From Novosphingobium album (ex Liu et al. 2023) (GTDB lineage Bacteria; Pseudomonadota; Alphaproteobacteria; Sphingomonadales; Sphingomonadaceae), in NCBI RefSeq assembly GCF_029076845.1, contig NZ_JARESE010000083.1:1-40814 (forward strand): a DNA stretch of 40,814 nucleotides, given 5' to 3'. Below are positions 7,145-15,922 of the stretch, piece by piece. The number at the start of each line of letters is the position of its first letter. The first letter of the stretch is position 1. The notes below the pieces were generated by a model. The model searched no databases. It saw nothing but the letters and a program-made list of their open reading frames with translations, and was not told the DNA's origin. The translations under genes and the position numbers were made by a program.

Positions 7145-7783
7145 ATGTCGTTCCTCAAGCGTAAGTCTGGCAGCGAGGCCGATCCGCTGATCGGCAAACC
7201 CGGCAGCTTCGGCATCCATCGCTATCTGCAGGGCTCGGCGAACCTCTTCGAGGAAAACCGGCTCCTCAAGTTCGCGATTCTGGGCCTGTTTGGCATCACC
7301 GCGGTGCTTGGCGCCGAGATATATTCCTCCGACCAGAACCGGCGCACGGTGATCGTGCCCTTCGGTGCGGGCGGCGACCTCTATGTGACCGGCACCAAGC
7401 CGTCGGTCGGTTACATGAGCGCGATGACGCGCAATGTGGTCGCTCTCGCGGGCACCTATTCGGCCTATTCGGCCGACCAGCAATTCCAGGCGCTGCTCGG
7501 TATCGCGCATCCGTCCGCCTACAACGCGATGCGCGACAGCCTCAACGCGATCCTCGACGAACTCGCCGACAATCCGACGCTGTCGATCGCGACCTATATC
7601 CGGGGCGATCAGCCCGTCACCTGGACCAACACCGAGATCACCGTGCCGGTCGAGAAGGTCCGCGTGATCGGCGGTGTCATCCGCAAGTTCCGCGGCAATC
7701 TTCGCATTGGCTACGCCATCGAGAACGGCCGCTTCTGGCTCACCCATCTCATCGAGGACAAGTTCGATGGCGAAAACCGCTGA
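7145..7783 (+). CDS. traE: TraE, VirB5/VirB8-position inner-membrane assembly protein
   Basis: The protein has 212 residues. A cytoplasmic N-terminus of about 40 residues is followed by a single membrane anchor (LLKFAILGLFGITAVLGAEIY) and a periplasmic domain with the family pattern of alternating strands (RTVIVPFG.., YMSAMTRNVVALA). TraE belongs to the core pilus assembly set conserved in all F-type systems and has a VirB8-like topology. GAGG precedes the ATG. Its last 17 bases overlap the start of traK, giving tight coupling. Confidence 0.85.
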   Translation: MSFLKRKSGSEADPLIGKPGSFGIHRYLQGSANLFEENRLLKFAILGLFGITAVLGAEIYSSDQNRRTVIVPFGAGGDLYVTGTKPSVGYMSAMTRNVVALAGTYSAYSADQQFQALLGIAHPSAYNAMRDSLNAILDELADNPTLSIATYIRGDQPVTWTNTEITVPVEKVRVIGGVIRKFRGNLRIGYAIENGRFWLTHLIEDKFDGENR

Positions 7784-8594
7784 CCGCGCGCCCACGGCGC
7801 GCGCCTGCCTCCATGGCCTCATCGCCTCCATCATGCTGACCGGAACAGGCGCCAGCCTCGCCCAGGCGCAAACCCAAGCCGGGGCCCAGAGCTTCAGCAC
7901 GTCAGCGATCACGGCATTGCCCGATCAGACCAGCGCGATCCGGCTGTCGAACCGCGACGTCAACCATGTGATCTGCGTCGGCGGCGAAATCGAGGACGTG
8001 AAGTTCTCTGCGGAAAAGGCGATCGCCGTCGAGAAGGCGGGCTCGGACGCCTGGATCAAGTTCCTGGTCAGGGAAAGCGACGACGCGGGCCAAGTGACGC
8101 GCAGCTACGTCACCGTGCCGTCGGAGTTTTTCATCTCGTGCAACGGCGCGATCTATCCGCTCTATGCCGAGCCCTCCAACATTCCCGCCCAGACCGTGAC
8201 GCTGGCGCCGGGCAAGGCGCAGCGCGCCAAGGCCAACGACGATCTCCTGGGACCGCTGGTCGAAGAGGAGCGCGCCGTCTCGGTGACCCTCGCCATGCTG
8301 CAGGATCGGATTCCGGCGAGCTTCACCGTCGTTGCGCCGCGGCTCGGCACGATCCCCCTCACTGGCCTGCCCGCTGCGTATGTCAGCGAACGGCGCCGCG
8401 TGGCCATCGAGGGGTCAGGCCTCTCGGCTTCCGAATATCGGGTGGACGTCACCGCCGACACCATGATCGACGAACGCGCCTTTCTCGACCGCACCCTGGG
8501 CGCACGCATTTTCGCGGTGAGCGCCGACCGACTGTCGCTCAAGGCCGGAGAAGCCGCGCGCGTCATCGTCGTGCGCCGGGAGACGGGAGAATGA
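7767..8594 (+). CDS. traK: TraK, secretin-like outer-membrane core protein
   Basis: The protein has 275 residues with a signal peptide (cleavage near SLAQA). It shows the TraK features: N-terminal beta-rich segment with SNRDVNHVICVGGEIEDVKFS, a middle T-V-P-S-E-F-F-I-S-C-N block and a C-terminal domain. TraK is the VirB9-like ring protein that joins the TraV lipoprotein and TraB in the envelope-spanning channel. The ATG at 7767 lies inside the 3' end of traE; this start is chosen because upstream codons in frame would add residues ahead of the signal peptide. The stop overlaps the traB start in ATGA. Confidence 0.85.
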   Translation: MAKTADRAPTARACLHGLIASIMLTGTGASLAQAQTQAGAQSFSTSAITALPDQTSAIRLSNRDVNHVICVGGEIEDVKFSAEKAIAVEKAGSDAWIKFLVRESDDAGQVTRSYVTVPSEFFISCNGAIYPLYAEPSNIPAQTVTLAPGKAQRAKANDDLLGPLVEEERAVSVTLAMLQDRIPASFTVVAPRLGTIPLTGLPAAYVSERRRVAIEGSGLSASEYRVDVTADTMIDERAFLDRTLGARIFAVSADRLSLKAGEAARVIVVRRETGE

Positions 8595-9997
8595 GCCCCG
8601 CCGACACCCCGATCGATTCCTCCATGGATCCCATGCACGAGAGCAGCGAGCCGCAGCGATCGGCATCGGCCGGCGCGGGCGATCCCAGCCCCTATCAGGC
8701 GCACCTCAATCGGGTCGCCGATGCGGAACGCCAGGCCGAGGCGAAGGAGCGGATGGTCCGCCCGTCCTCGCTGCTCGACGTCAAGGCCTGGTGGCGCGCG
8801 CTTTCGGCCAAGCAGCAGCTGCGCTGCAAACAGGCCGGCATCGGCCTCGCCATCGCGCTGCTGGGCTATGGTCTTTACACCGCCTCGTCCGCTTCGAAAA
8901 GTCCCGATGCCACGCCCGCCGGCACGACCAAGCTCGACATGGGCGCTGGCCTGCGCGGCGACAGCCTCGAGACCAAGCTGCACGGCGACCTGCAGGCGAT
9001 CCGCGACGGCCAGCAGCAGATCGCCGATCGCGTGACCGCGATCGAAGAAGGCAAGGTCACACCCGGCTCGAAGGCAGGGAGCACACCGCAAGACATGGGC
9101 GAATTGCCCGCGGCACTTCCCGATCCGGACATTCCCGGATCCCCGCCGGTTTCCACGCGCGACCATCGCCGTTCGGGCGACAGCGAAATCGACAGCCTGC
9201 CCGTGCCGCCGACCGGCGCCAGTGCAGCGGCGCCCGCCGCGCCCCCTGCTCCTCCGGTCGAAAAGACCGTCGGCGCGATCGGCGCGGCGACCAGCAGCGT
9301 GGCCATGGCGGCCGGCGGCAAGGACAGCCCGCCCGACTCCAAAAAAAAGATCAGGACGATCTTTTTGCCGCCTGGTTTCATGAAGGCGCGGCTGCTGACC
9401 GGGATCGACGCGCTCGCCAGCAAGGACGCGACGCAGAACCCGGAACCCTTGATCGCCCGCGTGCAGGCGCCCGCCGTGCTGCCCAATGACGTGAAGGCGA
9501 ACCTCGCCGGCTGCTTCGTCATCGGCAACGCCACCGGCAGCCTCGCCAAGGAGCGCGTCGAGGTCCAGCTCGTGTCGCTTTCCTGTGTCGATTTCGACGA
9601 GCATTCGGTGGTCGATCAACCGATCAAGGGCTTCTTCGTCGATACCGACGGCAAGAAGGGGCTTTCGGGCAAGGTCGTCACCCGAGCCGGAGCCGCGCTG
9701 GCCCGCTCTTTCATCGCCGGCACCGTCTCCGGCTTCGCCAGTGCGGTTGAAGGCAGTTTCGGGTCGACCTCGACCTCGGCGCTGGGCTCGGTGCGCACGC
9801 TCGATGCCGGCGACGCCGCCAAGACCAGCATCGCTGGCGGGCTCTCCAAATCCTCCGACAAACTCACCGACTTCTACCTCGATCTTGCCCGCCAGGCTGG
9901 CCCCATCGTCGAGGTCGGCGCGGCCAAGGATGTCGTAGTGGTGATCCAGGAGGGCGTGACGCTCGAGATCAAGCCCACTGCGGGCGTGAAGTTCTGA
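8591..9997 (+). CDS. traB: TraB, VirB10-like channel scaffold
   Basis: The protein has 468 residues in the order expected for TraB/VirB10: a charged cytoplasmic N-terminus (1-80), one membrane helix (about 82-98), a coiled-coil-like stretch (about 110-150), a Pro/Ala-rich linker (about 160-240), and a C-terminal beta-barrel domain. That domain starts at IRTIFLPPGFMKARLLTG and includes GCFVIGNATG and DTDGKKGLSGKVV. TraB bridges the inner and outer membranes and forms the core with TraK and TraV. The gene starts in the stop codon of traK (ATGA). Confidence 0.9.
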   Translation: MSPADTPIDSSMDPMHESSEPQRSASAGAGDPSPYQAHLNRVADAERQAEAKERMVRPSSLLDVKAWWRALSAKQQLRCKQAGIGLAIALLGYGLYTASSASKSPDATPAGTTKLDMGAGLRGDSLETKLHGDLQAIRDGQQQIADRVTAIEEGKVTPGSKAGSTPQDMGELPAALPDPDIPGSPPVSTRDHRRSGDSEIDSLPVPPTGASAAAPAAPPAPPVEKTVGAIGAATSSVAMAAGGKDSPPDSKKKIRTIFLPPGFMKARLLTGIDALASKDATQNPEPLIARVQAPAVLPNDVKANLAGCFVIGNATGSLAKERVEVQLVSLSCVDFDEHSVVDQPIKGFFVDTDGKKGLSGKVVTRAGAALARSFIAGTVSGFASAVEGSFGSTSTSALGSVRTLDAGDAAKTSIAGGLSKSSDKLTDFYLDLARQAGPIVEVGAAKDVVVVIQEGVTLEIKPTAGVKF

Positions 9998-10035
9998 TGC
10001 CCCGTGCTTCGCTTCCCCAACCAGGAGATCGTCCC

Positions 10036-10683
10036 ATGTCGCATGCCGCTCATTCCGCACGGCGGATAGCAAGACGCCTTGCCGCCCCTTGTCTTTCCGT
10101 CGCTGCCCTGGCCCTGCTGTCAGGCTGCGCGACGCTCGGCTCGATGATGTCGCCTTACAGCGAGAAATTCTCCTGCAAGAACCGCGACCACGGGCAATGC
10201 ATCCATCCCGAGGAGGCCTATGCCGATGCGGTCGCCGGCGTGCCCTCGCATTCCGACCCCGCCGTCACCCATGACAAGGCGATGCTCAAGGGCACTCCGG
10301 ACGGCACGCCGGCACCCAGGGACGCGAAGTCCGCAAAGCAGGCGGCGTCGCCCTATTACGCCTATCGCGACAGTGTCTATCGCGAGATGCAGGGGCTGAT
10401 CGACGCGCCAACGACGCCGATGCTGCGCGCAGGGCGCACCGTGCGTACGCTCATCATGCCCTATGCCGACCGCGAGCGGCCCGACCGGCTCTACATGCCG
10501 CGCTACGTTTATTCGATTCTCGAGCGGCCGCAGTGGGTGGTGGGCGACTATCTCGTGAACCCGGTCGAGCCCGCTGGCCGCGTGCCGGTGCTCGAGCAGA
10601 TGAAGGACAAGGGCCACGCCGATCCGGCGGTCGATGGCGAGCCCGCGCCGGTCCCGGCCATGCCTGAGGAGCGCCGCAAATGA
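10036..10683 (+). CDS. traV: TraV, outer-membrane lipoprotein of the channel core
   Basis: The protein has 215 residues and a lipoprotein signal with lipobox LLSG-Cys31. The segment after the lipid Cys (GSMMSPYSEKFSCKN..GQC) matches the TraV pattern of two conserved cysteines shortly after the anchor. The middle and C-terminal parts are less conserved. TraV anchors the TraK/TraB ring to the outer membrane. ATG 10036 is chosen over an in-frame ATG at 9997 because AGGAG lies 8 bases before it and the lipoprotein signal then starts correctly. traC starts inside its stop codon. Confidence 0.85.
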   Translation: MSHAAHSARRIARRLAAPCLSVAALALLSGCATLGSMMSPYSEKFSCKNRDHGQCIHPEEAYADAVAGVPSHSDPAVTHDKAMLKGTPDGTPAPRDAKSAKQAASPYYAYRDSVYREMQGLIDAPTTPMLRAGRTVRTLIMPYADRERPDRLYMPRYVYSILERPQWVVGDYLVNPVEPAGRVPVLEQMKDKGHADPAVDGEPAPVPAMPEERRK

Positions 10684-13190
10684 GCCTGCCTGGCCATGAA
10701 GGCGCGGGCGGCCTCAGCTTCGCCCGCCTCCAGCGCGCCGTCGCCCGCGACGCCTATTCCGAATATCTCCCGCTGGTCGCCTGGGACGCGGAGGAAGAAG
10801 GTTTCCTCTGCATCGACGATGGCTGGGGCTACGCCTGGGAGCTGGTGCCGGCGGCCTATATGTTCCTCCATGTCCATCAGGCGCTGACCGGGCTCCTCAA
10901 CATCCATTTCCCCGAAGGCACGGTGCTGCAGCTTCATTGCTTCGCCGATCCCATCATCGACGCGGCGCTCGACGCCTTCCTCGATCTCAAAACCCGGCCC
11001 GATCCGCTGATCCAGGCCTCGGCGCGGCGCATGGCCGACTATCTGCGCGCCGGCACGGCCGGACTCGCGGCCATGCACGATATTCCCTTGCGCGATTTCC
11101 GGCTGTTCCTCTCGGTCAAGACGCGCGTACCGCTCGGGCAGGACCTGCGCCGCCAGGTCGAGGAGCAGCTCGCCAAGCTCGCGATCCGGCGCATGGAGCC
11201 CGAAGAGGTCGTGGCTTTCTACCGGCGCGTGTTCAACGGCCTGTTTCACCCCGCATCCGGCCATTTTGCCGACGGCAGCGATGGCACGCGGGCGCGGCCG
11301 ATCCGCAAGCAGATCATCGATGCCGGGCCGGACCTGCTGTTCGAAGGGCCGGAAGTCTTCCTGGGCGACCAGGTCGCTCGCTGCCTGACACCGCGCAGCC
11401 CGGCCCGACGTATCACCGCCGAGCGTGCCAACCGGCTGCTTGGCGGCATGCGCGGCAGCGCCGAGGACAGTGACCAGATCGGCGGACCGTTTCTCGTCAC
11501 CCTGAACGTCCTGTTCGATCACTCGCAGTTCGAGATCCACCGCCGCGCGCAGATCCTCTCCGCGCAGAAGGCCGCGGGCTCGTTCGCGGTCGAGGTCGGC
11601 AAGCAGATCGACGAGATCAGCTGGGTGCTCGACGAGGTCGGCAACAGCCGGTTTCTGACGATCATCCCCTGCGTCTGGGTGTTCGCCCAGACGCGGTCCC
11701 AGGCGCGCGAGATGGCCGCGCGCGCCAAGCGGCTATGGGAATCGGAGCCCCTCCCCTGGATGATGCAGGAGGAAAGCTACCTCAATCCGGTCTTGCTGCC
11801 GATGAGCCTGCCTTTCGGGCTCTATCCTGAAAAGCGCACCCTGCGCCTGCTCGAACGCGATTTTCGCATGCCGGCCAAGGCCGCCGTGCTGCTCAGCCCG
11901 GTCCAGACCGACTTTCGCGGGGGCGGGCGCCCTGCCCTGCTCTATGCCGGGCGCAAGGGCCAGCTCGTCACCCTCGACCTCTTCGATCCGCGCATCAACA
12001 ATTACAATTTCATCGTCTCCGCCGAGAGCGGCGCGGGCAAGAGTTTCCTCCTCAACAATCTCTGCCAGCAATATTATGCCCAAGGCGCGCTGATCCGCGT
12101 GATCGATATCGGCGGCTCCTACCGCAAGCTCTGCACGCTGTGCTCGGGCCGCTATATCGACATCGGCGAAGAGCGGCTCGTCCTCAACCCGTTCGACATG
12201 GGCTTCGCGCTCGATGGCGAGGACAAGCAGTCGGCGATCTCGATGGCGGTCGCCATCGTCGCCGAGATGGCCAATGCCGCGACGAGGAAGGGCGTCTCCA
12301 CCTCGGAGTGGAATCTGCTCAAGTCCGCGGTGCAGTGGACGATCGACACCGGCCGCGCCGAACTAGGCATCGATGCCGTGCGCGAATGGCTGGGCAGTTA
12401 TCCCGCCGGCGCGGTGACCGATCTCGACCGGGTCGAACATCTGGTGCCGGTGGCGCGCGAGTTGGCGTTCAACCTGCGGGATTTTGGGTCGGACGGCGCA
12501 TACGGCCATTTCTTCAACGGGCCGTCGAGCTTCGACATCTCCCGCGACGAATTCGTCGTGCTCGAACTCGAGCGCCTCAAGGCCATGCCCGACCTGTTCA
12601 ACGTCATCGTCATGGTGGTGGTGAACGCGGTGACGCAGGAACTCTACCTCTCGGCGCGTGACAAGCCCCGCTTCGTCCTCTGCGACGAAGCCGCCCAGTT
12701 CATGACCCGCACCGATGGGCAGGACCTCTCGCGGCTCGCCGAAGCCTTCGGCCAGGGCTATCGCCGTGCGCGCAAATATCAGGGCAGCTTCGGCGTCGTG
12801 CTGCAGAGCATGAACGACCTGCTGCTGTTCGGCGGCACCGGCCAGGTCATCCTCGAAAACGCCGCGACCCGCTTCCTGCTGCAGGGTTCGACCTACGAGC
12901 AGGCCGCGCAGAACAAGATCCTCGATTATTCGCCCTTCGTCCTCGACCTCGTGAAGTCGGTGCGCAACGCCAAGCCGCATTACAGCGAGGTCTTCATCGA
13001 CAGCCCGCTCGGGATCGGCATCGCCCGACTCGTCGTCGATCCTTTCTCCTACTGGATCAACACCTCGGCCCCCAACGAGGTCGCCGCCTTCGAGGCGCTG
13101 CTGCGCCAGGGCGCGAGCCCGCTCGAAGCGGTGTGCTGGCTCGCCGGTGTCGATCCCGCCACCATCCTTCCCCAGCCCCAGGAGTCCTGA
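10680..13190 (+). CDS. traC: TraC, pilus assembly ATPase (VirB4 family)
   Basis: This 836-residue protein is the cytoplasmic motor of F-type pilus assembly. The N-terminal half is the TraC-specific domain (with DGWGYAWELVP and FLVTLNVLFD). The C-terminal half is the VirB4-type P-loop domain: Walker A ESGAGKS at residues 449-455, Walker B FVLCDEAAQF with Asp669-Glu670, and a conserved QSMNDLL/ILENAATRFLLQ region near 715-740. Length fits the F TraC family (about 800-875). No frameshift is seen. It overlaps traV by ATGA and is followed after 4 bases by two small genes that are not part of the classical F order. Confidence 0.95.
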   Translation: MSLPGHEGAGGLSFARLQRAVARDAYSEYLPLVAWDAEEEGFLCIDDGWGYAWELVPAAYMFLHVHQALTGLLNIHFPEGTVLQLHCFADPIIDAALDAFLDLKTRPDPLIQASARRMADYLRAGTAGLAAMHDIPLRDFRLFLSVKTRVPLGQDLRRQVEEQLAKLAIRRMEPEEVVAFYRRVFNGLFHPASGHFADGSDGTRARPIRKQIIDAGPDLLFEGPEVFLGDQVARCLTPRSPARRITAERANRLLGGMRGSAEDSDQIGGPFLVTLNVLFDHSQFEIHRRAQILSAQKAAGSFAVEVGKQIDEISWVLDEVGNSRFLTIIPCVWVFAQTRSQAREMAARAKRLWESEPLPWMMQEESYLNPVLLPMSLPFGLYPEKRTLRLLERDFRMPAKAAVLLSPVQTDFRGGGRPALLYAGRKGQLVTLDLFDPRINNYNFIVSAESGAGKSFLLNNLCQQYYAQGALIRVIDIGGSYRKLCTLCSGRYIDIGEERLVLNPFDMGFALDGEDKQSAISMAVAIVAEMANAATRKGVSTSEWNLLKSAVQWTIDTGRAELGIDAVREWLGSYPAGAVTDLDRVEHLVPVARELAFNLRDFGSDGAYGHFFNGPSSFDISRDEFVVLELERLKAMPDLFNVIVMVVVNAVTQELYLSARDKPRFVLCDEAAQFMTRTDGQDLSRLAEAFGQGYRRARKYQGSFGVVLQSMNDLLLFGGTGQVILENAATRFLLQGSTYEQAAQNKILDYSPFVLDLVKSVRNAKPHYSEVFIDSPLGIGIARLVVDPFSYWINTSAPNEVAAFEALLRQGASPLEAVCWLAGVDPATILPQPQES

Positions 13191-13194
13191 CCCC

Positions 13195-13539
13195 ATGAAC
13201 AGGCATAGTTCCGACCAAAATCCGGTGCCGATCGTCTTCGGCCAGAACGAGGCCACCGAGCGCATGATCGAGGCGCGCGTCGCGATCCGCGCCGAGAATG
13301 AAGCTGTCCGTTGGCGTCTGCGTCTGATCGTCACCGAAAGCATCCTGATGACCGCGCTGGTGCTCGGTGGGGGTCTGGCGATGAATCTGCCGACCCTCGT
13401 CGCGGTGCGCAGCAGCGCGCTCATCGGCATCGCCTGCCTTGCCACCGGCGTTCTGCTGATCGGGCTTTCCGTGGTGGCCGGCCATCTCATCTCCCGCGTC
13501 AGAGTGAAGCTCACCCAGTGGCGGGGGCAGCGCTCATGA
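13195..13539 (+). CDS. Small two-helix membrane protein between traC and traW
   Basis: I do not recognise this 114-residue protein. It has a charged N-terminus of about 40 residues and two hydrophobic segments (about 47-63 and 70-95), ending in a basic tail; both ends are probably cytoplasmic. AGGAG lies 10 bases before the ATG. It occupies the place of trbI in F. TrbI, however, has one N-terminal membrane segment and a coiled coil, which are absent here, so I do not call it TrbI. Tight spacing on both sides (4 bases after traC, ATGA into the next gene) shows it is an integral operon gene. Confidence 0.7.
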   Translation: MNRHSSDQNPVPIVFGQNEATERMIEARVAIRAENEAVRWRLRLIVTESILMTALVLGGGLAMNLPTLVAVRSSALIGIACLATGVLLIGLSVVAGHLISRVRVKLTQWRGQRS

Positions 13540-13958
13540 GCGACTGCGCAAGTCCGTTCGACCGCGAACTCGGCGCTTGGCCGGACGATGCGGATTGGCC
13601 CGATCATCGTGTGCGTGTCACCCGGGACTGGGACCGGGAGCCGTGGCGGCTGCTCTACGACCGCACCCGGCATGGCAGCCACGACGGCCCCACCTATCAC
13701 GACGACCTCGACAACCGGATGATCGTCGAGATTACCAGCGCCGGCGGCTTCGACCTGCTGGTGCCTCGGCATCTCGAGGCCATTTCCCTGTTCGCAGGAT
13801 TCGCCGCGGCGCTGCTTTGCACCGCGCAGCAACTGCCACCGATCGTCGCGGCCTGCGGCGGAATGATTTCCGCCTGCTTGGTCGGCTTCGCCGGCGTGGA
13901 GCGCGTGCTTCAGCGGCGGATCAACTATCGCACGCATCGGGATGACATTTATGGCTAG
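13536..13958 (+). CDS. Unknown tra-operon protein with membrane hairpin
   Basis: This 140-residue protein is not recognised. The first 85 residues are soluble, rich in Asp, Arg and Trp (RVTRDWDREPWRLLYDRT, YHDDLDNRMIVEI). They are followed by two adjacent hydrophobic stretches (ISLFAGFAAALLCTA and IVAACGGMISACLVGFAGV) and a basic end. It starts in the stop of the preceding two-helix gene (ATGA), and its last bases overlap the start of traW. The two small membrane genes look like a pair, perhaps an inner-membrane platform near the TraC ATPase. That function is inferred from position only. Confidence 0.65.
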   Translation: MSDCASPFDRELGAWPDDADWPDHRVRVTRDWDREPWRLLYDRTRHGSHDGPTYHDDLDNRMIVEITSAGGFDLLVPRHLEAISLFAGFAAALLCTAQQLPPIVAACGGMISACLVGFAGVERVLQRRINYRTHRDDIYG

Positions 13959-14580
13959 GGCAGCGCTCATTCCCTTGGCTCTGCTTGCCGCCCTGCCGGC
14001 GGCTGCACAGGCCGGACCTTCGACCGCGGGCCACGCATCAACGATTGGCCGAACCTGGCCGATCGCCGAGCCCGATGCCCTCGCGGAAATCGAGGCGCGC
14101 GTCGCCGGTCAGCCTACCAGCATCAGCGGCAAATTCGGTCCGCGCCAGAACTGGACCGCCATGCGCTCGGCAACGCTTACGCGCGCGGCCGTAACCCGGA
14201 CGCGCTATGTCGTGCCCTTCTATACGCTGGATCAGGACATCAGCCTCCCCGGCGGCAGATTGCTCTACGCCAAAGGCTATACCTTCAACCCGCTGAGCTA
14301 CGTTACGCTCCCCCAGCGGCTGATCGTCGTTCAACCGCGCGATCTTGATTGGGCACTGCGGCAGGCGCGCTCCGCCGACTTCATCCTGCTGGCCGCGGGC
14401 GGTCCCCGCGATGCCGACGCGATCACGCTCGGCGAGCGGCATGCCCGCGCGCTCTTCATCCTCGAGGATCGGGTCAAGGATCGTCTTGGCCTCACCGCCG
14501 CGCCGGTCATCGTCCATCAGGTCGGCCAGCGGCTTCAGCTGGACGAGGTCCGCCTCGATAGCGGGAGGCCCCGGTCATGA
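13951..14580 (+). CDS. traW: TraW, periplasmic pilus assembly protein
   Basis: The protein has 209 residues with a signal peptide (MARAALIPLALLAALPAAAQA). The body shows TraW hallmarks: an early R-T-W-P-I-x-E-x-D segment, YVVPFYTLDQDI, a Y-A-K-G-Y-T-F-N-P-L strand and the L-I-V-V-Q-P-R-D..W block. TraW works with TrbC and TraU in pilus assembly, and in F it contacts TrbC. The ATG at 13951 begins the signal peptide directly; an ATG at 13942 is an alternative. It overlaps the previous gene by 8 bases and traU by ATGA. Confidence 0.85.
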   Translation: MARAALIPLALLAALPAAAQAGPSTAGHASTIGRTWPIAEPDALAEIEARVAGQPTSISGKFGPRQNWTAMRSATLTRAAVTRTRYVVPFYTLDQDISLPGGRLLYAKGYTFNPLSYVTLPQRLIVVQPRDLDWALRQARSADFILLAAGGPRDADAITLGERHARALFILEDRVKDRLGLTAAPVIVHQVGQRLQLDEVRLDSGRPRS

Positions 14581-15590
14581 AGGTCCTAAAGCTCGCCCGC
14601 ATCGGCGCCGCCACCCTCCTCGCCGCGCTTTGCGCCATGGCGAGCCCCGCCCATGCATCGAAGTGCGAAGCGGGGACGATATTCAACCCCATCACCAAGG
14701 TTCGATGGAACTGCATCTTCCCGATCACCATCGGCGGCGTGCGGGTCGGATCCTACGACAAGCTCGACAAGGCGCTCGACGCCGAGAGCGCATCGAAGCC
14801 GCTATGCGCCTGCCGCAAGGGCGCGACGTTCTGGTTCGGCGTCAAGGTCAGCTTCTGGTCGCCCAACCGCATGGTCGACGTGGTGACCGAGCCAGGTTGC
14901 ATGATGGCATTGGGCGCCGATCTCATGTCCACCGGCGGCAAGCTCCAGGGCAGCCAGTCCTCCATCGCCGACGGCACCAACACCAGGAAAATGTTCGCGC
15001 AGACCCATTATTACATCTCGCCGGTCTGGAAGATGCTCGACATGTTCACCGATCTGCCGTGCATCGAGGACAACGGCTTCGATGTCGCGATGATCACCGA
15101 GGTGCTGCCGACCTGGCAGTCGGGCACTCTAGGCGCGATCATCCAGCCCGAGGGCATCCTGTTTGGCAATCCCGCCGCCGGTCTTGCCTGCATGGCCGAC
15201 AGCGCCGCGGCCGCCGCTGGCAAGACGCTCGATCCGCTGTTCTGGTGCATGGGCTCCTGGGGCGCGACCTATCCGGTCGCCGGCGACATCCATTTCGACG
15301 ACAGTGTAGAAGCCTGGGCGGGCCTTGCCGCGCGCTCGACCTTCATGATGGGACGCCTCGGCCTTCTCACCATCAGCTCGGTCGACGGCTGCTCATTCAA
15401 GCCGCAGCCGATCTGGACCAAGAGCCGCTACAAGTTCCAGATCATGGAGCCCGTCAAGGGCGGCAAATGCGTCAACGTAGGCCGTCCGGGGGTACTCTGG
15501 TCCAGCGCCAAACATGCGCCGGGCAAGGACAACGCCCAGTTCATGCTTTTCGAGAAGGTGATCTGCTGCGCGGGCGTATCCGTGCCATGA
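14577..15590 (+). CDS. traU: TraU, secreted Cys-rich pilus assembly/DNA transfer protein
   Basis: The protein has 337 residues with a signal peptide ending at AHA. It is rich in cysteine, including N-C-I-F-P, LCACRKG, two G-C and W-C-M-G-S-W-G motifs, and a terminal I-C-C. The opening F-N-P-I-T-K-V-R-W-N-C-I-F-P-I is the typical TraU start. TraU is periplasmic and needed for pilus assembly and DNA transfer in F-type systems; its disulfides explain the DsbC-like gene in the operon. Length agrees with the family (about 330). It overlaps traW and the next small gene by ATGA. Confidence 0.92.
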   Translation: MKVLKLARIGAATLLAALCAMASPAHASKCEAGTIFNPITKVRWNCIFPITIGGVRVGSYDKLDKALDAESASKPLCACRKGATFWFGVKVSFWSPNRMVDVVTEPGCMMALGADLMSTGGKLQGSQSSIADGTNTRKMFAQTHYYISPVWKMLDMFTDLPCIEDNGFDVAMITEVLPTWQSGTLGAIIQPEGILFGNPAAGLACMADSAAAAAGKTLDPLFWCMGSWGATYPVAGDIHFDDSVEAWAGLAARSTFMMGRLGLLTISSVDGCSFKPQPIWTKSRYKFQIMEPVKGGKCVNVGRPGVLWSSAKHAPGKDNAQFMLFEKVICCAGVSVP

Positions 15591-15922
15591 GCAACCTTAC
15601 TCCCCCATTCTCCGCGTCAAAACCGGACGACGCACGGTCTGCCCGCCACAGTACCCATGGCGACCCGGTTAGGCGCGGAGACGGAGCGACGCCGCCACCC
15701 CCTCCCCGCGGCGTCGCTCCAACCTCGGTCAGCGCGGTCGCATTGCCCCCGCCGGAACAGGCATTCGCCCCAATTGCCACGGCTCCGGTCGCGGCCGCGC
15801 TGACCACCTTCGAAGGACAGGCCGTATTTCGCGTGGCTGCACCCGGCACGGCAGCGTTCAGAGCCGGTGCATTGTTCCGGCTGCGGATCGGCTCGCGCAC
15901 CATCGAGGAGCGCCCATCATGA
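15587..15922 (+). CDS. Pro/Ala-rich small protein between traU and traN
   Basis: This 111-residue protein is not recognised. It has no signal peptide. A Pro-rich tract (six Pro or near-Pro at about 45-50 and again at 64-66) lies before a C-terminal part with F-E-G-Q-A-V-F-R-V and R-A-G-A-L-F-R-L-R-I strands. It overlaps traU upstream and traN downstream, both by ATGA, which is strong evidence for a translated, coupled gene. In F this position is held by trbC, which here lies further on, so this is an extra component. It may be cytoplasmic or exported by another route. Confidence 0.55.
   Translation: MSNLTPPFSASKPDDARSARHSTHGDPVRRGDGATPPPPPRGVAPTSVSAVALPPPEQAFAPIATAPVAAALTTFEGQAVFRVAAPGTAAFRAGALFRLRIGSRTIEERPS

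Noticed and set aside
8162..10072. A 636-codon minus-strand open frame opposite traB
   Set aside because: It mirrors the third-position GC bias of traB, has no ribosome site or domain, and traB itself is clearly coding.
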